Shown: in pieces, positions 1 through 7,065 of the stretch
Layout of the letters: every line of letters starts with the position of its first letter
How positions within the stretch are numbered: the stretch's first letter is position 1
Origin: Cytophagales bacterium
GTDB taxonomy: Bacteria > Bacteroidota > Bacteroidia > Cytophagales > Cytophagaceae
DNA length: 8,005 bases
Direction of reading: 5' to 3'
Assembly: GCA_025360235.1 (NCBI GenBank)
Contig: JANYCO010000241.1
Span: 1-8,005, forward strand
Position numbers and translations under genes: made by a program
The notes under the pieces: model-generated
Seen by the model: only the letters and a program-made list of their open reading frames with translations
What the model was told of the DNA's origin: nothing
Database searches by the model: none

Positions 1-692
1 CGGAGGAAGATCTCTTTAAAGGAAATAGAATAATGAGAAACAGAAAGGAGTTATTTAATGACATAGACTCCATGAGCGCTGTTATAGATACCATGCTCAC
101 AACCTTTCAAAACGGAGCATCCTCGCTCTATTTTTATTCAAAACCAAATAGAACGCGTGTAACTGTTTCTACTAAAGCATATCCTGACACATTTAAATTA
201 GAAACGATGCTTCAAAATTATGATTTAAAAACCAGGTCAAACATAATAAGCGTTGCTACAAATCACGCCCGAACTCTAAAAGCTTATACAAGTGGGCAAA
301 ACGAACGATTAATTTGGGCGAAACGCGAAAGAAAAATATTTCAGATTGCGCTTCATCAAAAATTTACTAATGTTTTAGTTTGTATGCTCTTTTTAACAAT
401 AGGAGCTCCTTTAGGTGCAATTATTAAAAAAGGTGGCCTGGGTATCCCTATGATCATCTGCATCGTATTTTTTATTATCTATTATATCATTTCTATGACC
501 AGCGAAAAATGGGTAAAAGAAAATGAAGACAGCACTGTTTATGTTGCTATTTGGTTATCACAAATAGCATTATTACCTTTTGGCCTATTTTTCCTTAGAC
601 AGGCCAGAAACGACTCCAAAGTATTTGACACAGATATCTATATTATATATTGGGCCAGACTTAAAGAATTTATCAAAAAGAAGCGAAAATAA
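1..692 (+). CDS. LptF/LptG (YjgP/YjgQ) family permease, C-terminal part, 5' end outside the window
   Basis: The reading frame is open from base 3 to the left edge. The ATG at base 33 is probably an internal methionine, because the ten codons before it (EEDLFKGNRI) continue the conserved periplasmic segment of Bacteroidota LptF/LptG proteins. Family members are inner-membrane permeases of the Lpt ABC exporter, which work with LptB to extract lipopolysaccharide and pass it to the periplasmic bridge. Counting from Met at base 33, a soluble stretch (1-108) is followed by three membrane helices, at about 112-131, 137-155 and 169-188. The motif GAPLGAIIKKGGLG lies between helices 1 and 2, and the C-terminal tail is basic (KEFIKKKRK). 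This is the usual second half of the family's six-helix layout, so roughly the first half is missing. LptF and LptG cannot be told apart from this fragment. No clear terminator follows. Family assignment is confident from motif recognition; the export role is inferred from the family. Confidence 0.85.
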   Translation, partial: EEDLFKGNRIMRNRKELFNDIDSMSAVIDTMLTTFQNGASSLYFYSKPNRTRVTVSTKAYPDTFKLETMLQNYDLKTRSNIISVATNHARTLKAYTSGQNERLIWAKRERKIFQIALHQKFTNVLVCMLFLTIGAPLGAIIKKGGLGIPMIICIVFFIIYYIISMTSEKWVKENEDSTVYVAIWLSQIALLPFGLFFLRQARNDSKVFDTDIYIIYWARLKEFIKKKRK

Positions 693-739
693 TAAATTCA
701 TTATCAAGCGCTTAATATATAAATTAATAATACGATAGG

Positions 740-775
740 TATATTTGCATTAAATAAAAAATAATATTACTTTTG
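740..775 (+). promoter_or_regulatory. Bacteroidota-type promoter for rpsO
   Basis: TACTTTTG at 768-775 matches the Bacteroidota -7 element TAnnTTTG exactly. TTTG at 744-747 lies 20 bases upstream, a suitable distance for the -33 element. The predicted transcript would start near 780 and leave a leader of about 40 bases. TATATTTG at 740-747 is itself a second exact -7 match, so a tandem start about 28 bases further upstream is possible. The match is seen in the sequence; activity is inferred. Confidence 0.6.
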
Positions 776-818
776 CAACTTATTATAAAAGTGTAAAAAC
801 CAAAGCTGATATACCAAG

Positions 819-1094
819 ATGTATTTGACTAAAGAAAAAAAAGCGGAAATTTTTAAAAAACAAGGAAAAGCAAAAGCGGTAACTGATACAGGTTCACCTG
901 AATCTCAAATAGCCCTTTTCACATTCAGAGTGAACGAACTTACTGAGCACCTGAAAACTCATCCAAAAGATTTCTCTACAAGACTAGGTCTTCTTAAACT
1001 AGTAGGAAAAAGAAAGAGATTATTAGATTATCTGCATAAAGTGGATATCACAAGATACAGAGCTGCTTTGGCAGATAACAATCTAAGAAAATAA
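819..1094 (+). CDS. rpsO: 30S ribosomal protein S15
   Basis: S15 is a primary 16S rRNA-binding protein of the small subunit. It binds the central domain (helices 20-22 region) early in assembly and contributes to a bridge with the 50S subunit. The 91-residue product has the usual family length of about 89-91. It carries the full signature: TGSPESQ at 25-31, the helix with LTEHLKTHPKD at about 41-51, KRKRLLDYL at about 64-72 and the C-terminal NNLRK. The ATG at 819 is the only reasonable start, and the bases before it (ATACCAAG) contain no Shine-Dalgarno sequence, as is normal in Bacteroidota. The gene has its own promoter-like site upstream and a hairpin 22 bases after the stop. The next gene is pnp, the order conserved in many bacteria. 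Nothing unusual is seen in the protein. Confidence 0.98.
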   Translation: MYLTKEKKAEIFKKQGKAKAVTDTGSPESQIALFTFRVNELTEHLKTHPKDFSTRLGLLKLVGKRKRLLDYLHKVDITRYRAALADNNLRK

Positions 1095-1116
1095 GCACAT
1101 TAAAATACTAGAACTG

Positions 1117-1156
1117 AAGAGGGGATTCAAATGGATTCCCTCTTTTGGTTAATTTT
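1117..1156 (+). terminator. Hairpin between rpsO and pnp, probable intrinsic terminator or attenuator
   Basis: The left arm AAGAGGGGATTC (1117-1128) pairs with GGATTCCCTCTT (1133-1144) around the loop AAAT. This gives 12 pairs, two of them G-U. The downstream T tract is interrupted (TT GG TTAA TTTT), so termination may be partial. It lies 22 bases after the rpsO stop and 59 bases before the pnp start. In enterobacteria an rpsO terminator and an RNase III-cleaved hairpin that controls pnp occupy this gap. This structure could serve either purpose. Confidence 0.75.
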
Positions 1157-1203
1157 ATTGTACTAAAAATCCCTTTTTTAAGACTTATTTAACGAATTTG
1201 ACA

Positions 1204-3342
1204 ATGATTCCTAAAGTTATAACAAAAAAAATTACACTGGACGATGGCAGAGAAATCACCATCGAAACTGGTAAACTGGCCAAACAAGCAGATGGATCTG
1301 CTGTTGTAAGAATGGGTGACACCATGTTGCTGGCTACCGTAGTTTCTACTCCTGATGCAAAACCAGGTGTCGATTTTATGCCACTTTCTGTAGATTACCA
1401 AGAGAAATTTGCCGCTACAGGCCGTATTCCTGGGGGTTTTCTTCGTAGAGAAGGTAGATTATCCGATTACGAAGTGCTTATCTCCAGATTAGTAGACCGT
1501 GCTATGCGCCCTCTTTTTCCGGACGATTATCATGCCGACACTCAAATAAACATCATCATGATATCAGGTGATATGCAAGTATTACCTGACGCATTAGCGG
1601 CTCTTGCTGCTTCTGCAGCAATGGCTGTATCTGATATCCCTTTCAACGGCCCTGTGTCAGAAGTTAGGATCGCCAAAGTGGGTGATAAATTCATTGTCAA
1701 TCCGACGTTAGCTGAAATCGCTACTGCTCAGATGGACATAATCGTTGCTGCTACGTTCGAAAACATCTTAATGGTGGAAGGCGAAATGAGTGAAGTATCT
1801 GAAGCTACTATGCTAGAGGGCCTTAAACTTGCACACGATGTTATCAAAAAAATGTGTATGGCTTTAAAAGAACTTGAAGCAGAAGTAGGCAAAACAGTAA
1901 AAAGAGTTTACTCGCACGAGGTAAACAAGCCAGAATTAAAAGAAAAAATAAAAGCTGAATTATACGGAAAAGCTTACGCTGTTGCGAAAAAATTAAGCAC
2001 TAATAAAAACGAACGTTCTAAAGGATTCAAAGAAGTAGTAAACGAATTTATCGCTTCTTACCCTGCAGAATTATTAGCGGAAGATCTTCCTCTGATTAAA
2101 AAATATTACCATGACGTTGAAAAAGATGCTGTGCGTAATATGGTGCTTGACGAACGTGTACGTTTGGATGGCAGAAAACTTGATCAAATCCGTCCTATCT
2201 GGTCAGAAGTAGGTTATCTACCTTCCGCACACGGTTCTTCCATCTTTACAAGAGGTGAAACTCAGTCCATCACTACAACAACTCTTGGTACAAAAAGAGA
2301 TGAGCAAATGATTGATGGTGCTATCTTTGAAGGAACCAATAAATTTATGTTGCATTACAACTTCCCAGGGTTTTCTACCGGTGAAGTAAAACCAAACAGA
2401 GGTGTTGGACGTCGTGAGATAGGACATGGTAATTTGGCATACAGAGCTTTGAAAAAAGTATTACCTCAGGGTGATGAGAATCCATATACTATTCGTATCG
2501 TTTCTGATATTCTTGAATCAAACGGTTCGTCTTCTATGGCTACTGTTTGCGCAGGAACATTAGCGCTTATGGATGCAGGTATCAAAATTTCAGGTCCGGT
2601 ATCTGGTATTGCAATGGGCCTTATATCAGACAGTGTAACTGGTAAATTTGCAGTACTTTCCGACATACTTGGTGATGAAGATCACTTAGGAGATATGGAC
2701 TTCAAAGTAACAGGTACTGAAAAAGGAATTACTGCTTGTCAAATGGATATGAAAGTAGAAGGCCTTTCTTATGAAGTGTTGAGCCAGGCTTTAGAACAAG
2801 CGAAAGCAGGTCGTCTTCATATTCTTAACGAAATGAAAAAAACCATTTCTGAGCCTAGAGCAGACTTAAAACCACATGCCCCAAGAGTTGTTTTGATTAA
2901 GATCCCTAAAGATATGATCGGAGCTTTAATTGGACCAGGAGGTAAAGTAATTCAGGAAATTCAAAAAGTTACAGGAGCTACATTGGTAGTAGAAGAAGTA
3001 GCTGATGGTGGTATGGTAAATATATACGCCAGTGATAAAGAAATACTTGACAAAGCTTGTGCTTGGGTAAAAGGAATTGTGGCCCTTCCAGATGTTGGGG
3101 AATCATACGTTGGTAAAGTGAAATCGATCCAGCCTTTCGGTGCATTTGTTGAATTTATGCCTGGTAAAGATGGTTTGTTGCATATTTCTGAAATTAAGTG
3201 GGAAAGATTAGAAACCATGGATGGTGTTTTGGAAGTAGGTGAAGAAGTAAAAGTGAAACTTATCGAAATTGACAAGAAAACAGGTAAATACAGACTTTCC
3301 AGAAAAGCTTTGATTCCTAAGCCTGAGAAGAATGAGGTTTAA
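1204..3342 (+). CDS. pnp: Polyribonucleotide nucleotidyltransferase (PNPase)
   Basis: PNPase degrades RNA 3'-to-5' by phosphorolysis, releasing nucleoside diphosphates, and can run in reverse to add tails. It acts as a cytoplasmic homotrimer in mRNA turnover. I chose the ATG at 1204 (712 residues, MIPKVITKKITLDDG) over the in-frame TTG at 1198, because it matches the usual N-terminus of the family and is the stronger start codon. Domains by residue: first RNase PH fold about 10-145 with FLRREGR at 79-85; all-alpha linker about 150-300; second RNase PH fold about 320-550; KH domain about 560-620 with GPGG at 577-580; S1 domain about 633-702 (GKVKSIQPFGAFVEF). The catalytic block GDEDHLGDMDFK keeps the residues matching E. 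coli D486, D492 and K494 (here D493, D499, K501), so the enzyme should be active. Full length and intact. It follows rpsO at 109 bases. No obvious promoter is seen in that gap, so readthrough past the hairpin may supply its mRNA. Confidence 0.98.
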   Translation: MIPKVITKKITLDDGREITIETGKLAKQADGSAVVRMGDTMLLATVVSTPDAKPGVDFMPLSVDYQEKFAATGRIPGGFLRREGRLSDYEVLISRLVDRAMRPLFPDDYHADTQINIIMISGDMQVLPDALAALAASAAMAVSDIPFNGPVSEVRIAKVGDKFIVNPTLAEIATAQMDIIVAATFENILMVEGEMSEVSEATMLEGLKLAHDVIKKMCMALKELEAEVGKTVKRVYSHEVNKPELKEKIKAELYGKAYAVAKKLSTNKNERSKGFKEVVNEFIASYPAELLAEDLPLIKKYYHDVEKDAVRNMVLDERVRLDGRKLDQIRPIWSEVGYLPSAHGSSIFTRGETQSITTTTLGTKRDEQMIDGAIFEGTNKFMLHYNFPGFSTGEVKPNRGVGRREIGHGNLAYRALKKVLPQGDENPYTIRIVSDILESNGSSSMATVCAGTLALMDAGIKISGPVSGIAMGLISDSVTGKFAVLSDILGDEDHLGDMDFKVTGTEKGITACQMDMKVEGLSYEVLSQALEQAKAGRLHILNEMKKTISEPRADLKPHAPRVVLIKIPKDMIGALIGPGGKVIQEIQKVTGATLVVEEVADGGMVNIYASDKEILDKACAWVKGIVALPDVGESYVGKVKSIQPFGAFVEFMPGKDGLLHISEIKWERLETMDGVLEVGEEVKVKLIEIDKKTGKYRLSRKALIPKPEKNEV

Positions 3343-3351
3343 TTTATTGGA

Positions 3352-3401
3352 AAACGAACAATTTCTACTAAATTAAAACTTTAATGTGTTTAATTTCGTT
3401 T
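3352..3401 (+). other. AT-rich nested inverted repeat in the pnp-rpoD gap
   Basis: Outer arms AAACGAA (3352-3358) and TTCGTTT (3395-3401) enclose inner arms AAATTAAA (3370-3377) and TTTAATTT (3389-3396). The arms share two bases on the right side, so the two stems cannot both form fully. The stem is almost entirely A-T and there is no T tract, so it is not a convincing terminator. It could be a leader structure for rpoD or chance in AT-rich DNA. Confidence 0.2.
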
Positions 3402-3435
3402 CTAGTTAAGATATTATAACCATTGTAGAGTACTG

Positions 3436-4299
3436 ATGAGACAGCTAAAAATAAGCAAACAGATTACCAATCGCGAAAGCCAGTCGTTGGATAAATACCT
3501 CCAGGAGATTGGAAAGGTAGATTTACTTACTCCTGATGAGGAAGTAGAGTTGGCAAAGAGGATTAGAGATGGGGATCAGTTGGCACTGGAAAAATTAACC
3601 AAGGCTAACTTGCGTTTCGTAGTTTCTGTGGCTAAACAATACCAAAACCAGGGTCTATCTCTAGGTGACCTAATCAATGAAGGTAACCTGGGTTTGATAA
3701 AAGCTGCTCAGCGATTTGACGAGACAAGAGGTTTCAAATTTATTTCTTATGCTGTTTGGTGGATTCGTCAATCTATTCTTCAGGCTTTAGCAGAACAATC
3801 CAGAATTGTAAGACTTCCTCTAAACAGAGTAGGTTCATTAAATAAAATTTCTAAAACATTTTCAGAACTAGAACAAAAATACGAAAGAGAGCCGTCTCCA
3901 GACGAACTTGCTGAAGTATTGGATGTAACTACGGCTGAAGTGGTTGATACTCTTAAAATATCAGGTCGTCATGTATCCATGGATGCTCCATTTGTACAAG
4001 GTGAAGAAAACAGTTTATTAGATGTACTGGAAAATGACAGTGAGGCAACTCCTGATTCAGGCTTAATGAATGACTCTTTAAGAAAAGAAGTTCAAAGAGC
4101 ACTTTCTACCCTTACCCAACGTGAAGCAGATGTTATCACCTTATATTTTGGTTTAAATGGTGAACATGCCATGACACTTGAAGAGATTGGTGAAAAATTC
4201 AACTTGACACGTGAAAGAGTTCGTCAGATAAAAGAAAAAGCAATCCGAAGATTGAGACATACTTCCCGAAGCAAGGCATTAAAACCTTACTTAGGATAA
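3436..4299 (+). CDS. rpoD: RNA polymerase primary (housekeeping) sigma factor, Bacteroidota RpoD/SigA type
   Basis: This sigma-70 family subunit directs core RNA polymerase to housekeeping promoters. It has 287 residues, starts directly with the MRQLKISKQITNRESQSLDK segment typical of Bacteroidota primary sigma factors, and lacks the acidic region 1.1 found in E. coli RpoD. By residue: region 1.2 about 16-50; region 2 about 52-120, with core-binding and -10-recognition sequence including GDLINEGNLGLIKAAQRFD (77-95) and YAVWWIRQSI (105-114); region 3 from about 122 (RIVRLP); region 4 about 220-280 with the helix-turn-helix TLEEIGEKFNLTRERVRQIK (247-266). All key regions are present, supporting the group 1 assignment. 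It lies 93 bases after pnp and ends seven bases before a strong terminator. No clear promoter or Shine-Dalgarno was found; TAATTTCG at 3391-3398 is one base from a -7 element, without a -33 partner. It may be cotranscribed with pnp. Confidence 0.96.
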   Translation: MRQLKISKQITNRESQSLDKYLQEIGKVDLLTPDEEVELAKRIRDGDQLALEKLTKANLRFVVSVAKQYQNQGLSLGDLINEGNLGLIKAAQRFDETRGFKFISYAVWWIRQSILQALAEQSRIVRLPLNRVGSLNKISKTFSELEQKYEREPSPDELAEVLDVTTAEVVDTLKISGRHVSMDAPFVQGEENSLLDVLENDSEATPDSGLMNDSLRKEVQRALSTLTQREADVITLYFGLNGEHAMTLEEIGEKFNLTRERVRQIKEKAIRRLRHTSRSKALKPYLG

Positions 4300-4305
4300 C
4301 AAAAT

Positions 4306-4333
4306 AAAAAAAGCCGCTCTTGCGGTTTTTTTT
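4306..4333 (+). terminator. Strong intrinsic terminator after rpoD
   Basis: A-tract plus GCCGC (4306-4317) pairs with GCGG plus eight T (4322-4333) around the loop TCTT. This gives 12 pairs including one G-U, with the classic A-stem-U shape. It begins seven bases after the rpoD stop. The near-symmetric A and T runs could allow bidirectional action, but no convergent gene is present. Confidence 0.92.
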
Positions 4334-4356
4334 AAGCCTTTAAAAAATGAATTTTT

Positions 4357-5703
4357 GTGTCCTTACCTAATAAAGAAACACCTAAAGTAGGTTTAGTTAC
4401 CTCGATATGCATAATTGCTGCCTGTATGATCGGTACGGGAGTATTTACAAGCTTGGGGTTTCAGGTAGCCACAATACAATCTACTTCAACCCTACTTCTT
4501 TTATGGATAGCGGGAGGTGTCGTAGCAATTTGTGGTGCACTCACCTACTCAGAATTAGCTGTTTCAATGCCTAAATCCGGTGGGGAATATCGCTATTTAT
4601 CCAAATTATATCACCCCTCTCTAGGTTTTTTATCTGGCTGGTTCTCTGCAATCCTTGGATTTGCAGGACCTGTGGCTTTTTCTTCTATGGCTTTTGGCCA
4701 GTATTTTTCAACAGTAGTTCCAGAAGCAAACCCTAGTTTGCTTGCCACTGGATTACTTATAATTATCACACTAATAAATATTGCAAGTTTAAAAGCGGGA
4801 ACTGGATTTCAAACTGTTTTTACAATTATCAACCTTTTACTTATCGTTGTTATTATTATTTGTGGATTCATTCTACCGGATCATAGTCATTTTCAGATAA
4901 GTTTTACAAAAGCAGATTTTAAACAAGCTCTTAGCCCTGATTTTTTCGTTTCACTGGTTTACGTTTCCTTTGCCTACTCGGGTTGGAACTCCGCTACATA
5001 TATAGCGGAGGAGATTAAAGATCCTCGAAAGAATCTTCCAAGAGCCTTATTTTTGGGAAGTTTTATAGTAATGATCTTATATCTATTACTTAATTTTGTT
5101 TTTTTATACTCTACTCCTATTCCTCAACTAAAAGGCCAGTTTCAAGTGGCTTATTTCGCAGCTAAAAGTATATTTGGGGCTGATGGAGCATTAATTATTG
5201 CAGGCATTATTTCAATAGGTTTAATAGCTTCCGTAAATTCAATGATGTTTACAGGACCAAGGGTAACAAGAGCCATTGGGGAAGACTTTCCTTTTTTGGG
5301 TAAATTAGCAACCCTCAACAAAAAAGGCAGTCCGGTATACGCTATCTTACTGCAGTTTTTTATTGCTTTGATGTTGATACACTTTTCAAATCCAAGTGAT
5401 TTGGTTATGTATCTAGGCTTTACATTAAGCATATTCACCACACTTACAGTAGCTGGGGTATTTATTAATAGATATAGAAATAACTCCTTATTTTACGGTT
5501 CTGAAAAAATTTCTATTGGCTCTACCTTAAAGATGATAATAAAAATTGTTATACCTTTGCTCTTTATTGCATTGGAAGTTTATATGATGTACTTCTTATT
5601 AAAAAAATATCCAATACCATCCATCGCAGTATTCTTTACTATGTTAAGTGGATTAATCGTTTACGCATTTATAAATAAAAAAAAGACAAGTGAAAACAAC
5701 TAG
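4357..5703 (+). CDS. APC superfamily amino-acid permease
   Basis: This is an integral inner-membrane secondary transporter of the amino acid-polyamine-organocation superfamily. It has 448 residues with 12 predicted helices, at about 12-32, 43-68, 88-116, 127-145, 153-173, 195-217, 229-251, 276-298, 326-343, 347-370, 391-414 and 419-439. Family hallmarks are the broken first helix with MIGTGVF (24-30), GGEYRYL after helix 2 (75-81), helix 6 with FAYSGWNSATYIAEEIKDPR (205-224) and the loop GPRVTRAIGED (300-310). The substrate cannot be read from sequence; a neutral amino acid or an exchange mechanism is plausible. GTG at 4357 is taken as the start because an in-frame TGA lies at 4348-4350 and the next in-frame ATG falls inside helix 1. 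The ATG at 4347 is in another frame and opens only a seven-codon peptide. The start lies 23 bases after the T run of the rpoD terminator, with no visible promoter. Its end overlaps the next gene by 14 bases. Confidence 0.93.
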   Translation: MSLPNKETPKVGLVTSICIIAACMIGTGVFTSLGFQVATIQSTSTLLLLWIAGGVVAICGALTYSELAVSMPKSGGEYRYLSKLYHPSLGFLSGWFSAILGFAGPVAFSSMAFGQYFSTVVPEANPSLLATGLLIIITLINIASLKAGTGFQTVFTIINLLLIVVIIICGFILPDHSHFQISFTKADFKQALSPDFFVSLVYVSFAYSGWNSATYIAEEIKDPRKNLPRALFLGSFIVMILYLLLNFVFLYSTPIPQLKGQFQVAYFAAKSIFGADGALIIAGIISIGLIASVNSMMFTGPRVTRAIGEDFPFLGKLATLNKKGSPVYAILLQFFIALMLIHFSNPSDLVMYLGFTLSIFTTLTVAGVFINRYRNNSLFYGSEKISIGSTLKMIIKIVIPLLFIALEVYMMYFLLKKYPIPSIAVFFTMLSGLIVYAFINKKKTSENN

Positions 5704-6901
5704 AATTTTATTAATTACAATTTTATCGGCTCTCCTTTTATTCTCTTGTGATGAGAAAAAGAATGATAAAACCAATCAGAATGATTCGTTGACTGCAGGC
5801 GACAGCATAGTCGATCAAAATTCCGGAGATACCGCTGTTATCAAATCCGCACCAGTAAAATTTGACCACACGTTTGACCAAATAACCAGAGTCCTTTCAG
5901 GAGTTCCTCAAGAAAAAGGCAGCACGTTAACTTCTATAGACTCTTCGGCAAGCTGGAAATCATTTTCTACTTCTTTCGATTCCAGTTGGGCTTTGATCGA
6001 AAATAAAAGATTTAGTAAAATGACCGAATGGAGAAATGCTGAATTAGTGGATGTAAACACTTCTTCTACGGATGTATTTTATCCTTTCTCCGGACCGGAT
6101 ATATTAAATGCATTTATTTTATTCCCTAAAGCCAAAACATACACCCTTATGGCTTTAGAACCAATCGGCGAATTACCTGATTTTAATAAAATGACTGAAA
6201 AACAAAAACAGGAATACTACCTTTCTGTTGAACTTTCACTTAACGATCTGTTAAAGAAAAGCTATTTCATCACAAAAAACATGCTTCGTGATCTACAGAA
6301 ACACAAGGTAAATGGAACACTGCCGTTAATGTGTTTATTCTTAAAGCGGACTGGTAATACTATTGTAGATATTAAGAATATAGGTATCGATACCACTGGC
6401 AAAGTTTTTGAGCGTACTGATTCTATGAAATACAAAGGCTCCAGGGGTGTTAGAATTGATTTCCTTGTAAAAGGCTCCAATGAACTGCGTTCTGTCTTTT
6501 ATTTCAAATGTGATCTGGGGGATGAAGGAATTAAGGCAAATAAAGGATTAGCCAAATACTTACAAAATTTAGGAACTGTACATACCTATCTGAAATCAGC
6601 CTCTTACTTATTGCATTATAAAGAATTCAATACCGTAAGAAATGCCATTTTTGATAAAAGTGACTGCATTGTTCAGGATGACTCAGGTATTGCTTTTCGC
6701 TTTTTTGATCAGACAATATGGAAAATACAGTTGTATGGAAAATACGCAAAACCTGTAGTCGATTTTCCTCATATTAAAGAACCCGACCTTCAAGCTACTT
6801 ATGCAAAAGATTCTACCATTAAACCATTACCATTTGAATTAGGTTATCATTGGGGAACAAGAGCTAATAATATGCTTAAAGCAACAAAAATAGTAAAATA
6901 G
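5690..6901 (+). CDS. Lipoprotein of unknown function
   Basis: I do not assign this protein to a named family. It has 403 residues and starts with GTG, overlapping the permease stop by 14 bases in another frame. The N-terminus (MKTTRILLITILSALLLFSC) is a signal peptide ending in a lipobox, with Cys20 as the lipid-anchored residue. A polar, low-complexity linker rich in Asn, Asp and Ser (about 21-55) then leads to a globular part. The most distinctive segment is at about 129-164, including VFYPFSGPDILNAF, FPKAKTYTLMALEP and IGELPD. It looks conserved in character and may mark a family of secreted or envelope proteins. Cys215, Cys274 and Cys326 lie in the globular part. The +2 and +3 residues after the lipid cysteine are Asp-Glu. 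A periplasmic or outer-membrane location is inferred. No catalytic motif was recognised. The overlap suggests translational coupling and a possible shared role with the permease, but this is inference. Confidence 0.85.
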   Translation: MKTTRILLITILSALLLFSCDEKKNDKTNQNDSLTAGDSIVDQNSGDTAVIKSAPVKFDHTFDQITRVLSGVPQEKGSTLTSIDSSASWKSFSTSFDSSWALIENKRFSKMTEWRNAELVDVNTSSTDVFYPFSGPDILNAFILFPKAKTYTLMALEPIGELPDFNKMTEKQKQEYYLSVELSLNDLLKKSYFITKNMLRDLQKHKVNGTLPLMCLFLKRTGNTIVDIKNIGIDTTGKVFERTDSMKYKGSRGVRIDFLVKGSNELRSVFYFKCDLGDEGIKANKGLAKYLQNLGTVHTYLKSASYLLHYKEFNTVRNAIFDKSDCIVQDDSGIAFRFFDQTIWKIQLYGKYAKPVVDFPHIKEPDLQATYAKDSTIKPLPFELGYHWGTRANNMLKATKIVK

Positions 6902-6956
6902 TAAAAAAACAACGTATTTATCATTTATTGGGTTTTTCGCCAAAATTAAGGTTTTA

Positions 6957-6973
6957 AAAACTGACTTAGTTTT
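6957..6973 (+). terminator. Weak AT-rich hairpin after the lipoprotein gene, possible terminator
   Basis: AAAACT (6957-6962) pairs with AGTTTT (6968-6973) around the loop GACTT, and the 3' arm ends in four T. The stem has only six pairs, five of them A-T, and it lies 55 bases after the stop codon. It may be chance. No better terminator is seen in the 164-base gap. Confidence 0.2.
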
Positions 6974-7034
6974 ATCCAAAAAAAAATAGCTACTTTTATA
7001 AACTATAAAGGTTACTTATCAGTATATAGAGTAA

Positions 7035-7042
7035 TACATTTG
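7035..7042 (+). promoter_or_regulatory. Bacteroidota -7 promoter element for the S8 protease gene
   Basis: TACATTTG matches TAnnTTTG exactly. A transcript would start near 7047 and leave a leader of about 20 bases before the ATG at 7066. No good TTTG -33 element is present at the right distance; GGTTAC at 7010-7015 is only a weak candidate. The site suggests that the protease is transcribed separately from the lipoprotein. Confidence 0.45.
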
Positions 7043-7065
7043 TATAAAATTAAACTATTTCAAGA

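Noticed and set aside
706..713. Palindrome AAGCGCTT shortly after the left-edge permease gene
   Set aside because: It is only eight bases, with no loop and no T tract. It is not a terminator, and a single copy gives no support for an operator.
1198..1203. TTG at 1198 as the pnp start
   Set aside because: It adds only two residues and is a weaker start codon; the ATG at 1204 matches the usual N-terminus of the family.
2961..3275. Open frame on the minus strand within pnp (104 codons)
   Set aside because: It lies wholly inside the KH-S1 coding region of an intact PNPase gene and has a Ser/Thr/Pro-rich composition typical of an antisense shadow.
4347..4370. ATG at 4347 as the permease start or as a leader peptide gene
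   Set aside because: It is in a different frame from the permease and reads only seven codons before TAA. The peptide is not rich in any one amino acid, so an attenuation leader is not supported.
5151..5441. Open frame on the minus strand within the permease gene (96 codons)
   Set aside because: It is antisense to conserved permease helices, with no recognisable domain or start context.
6902..7034. Search for a small gene, RNA or repeat in the lipoprotein-protease gap
   Set aside because: The gap is AT-rich, with only a weak hairpin and no open frame of note. Nothing resembling a tRNA or riboswitch was seen.
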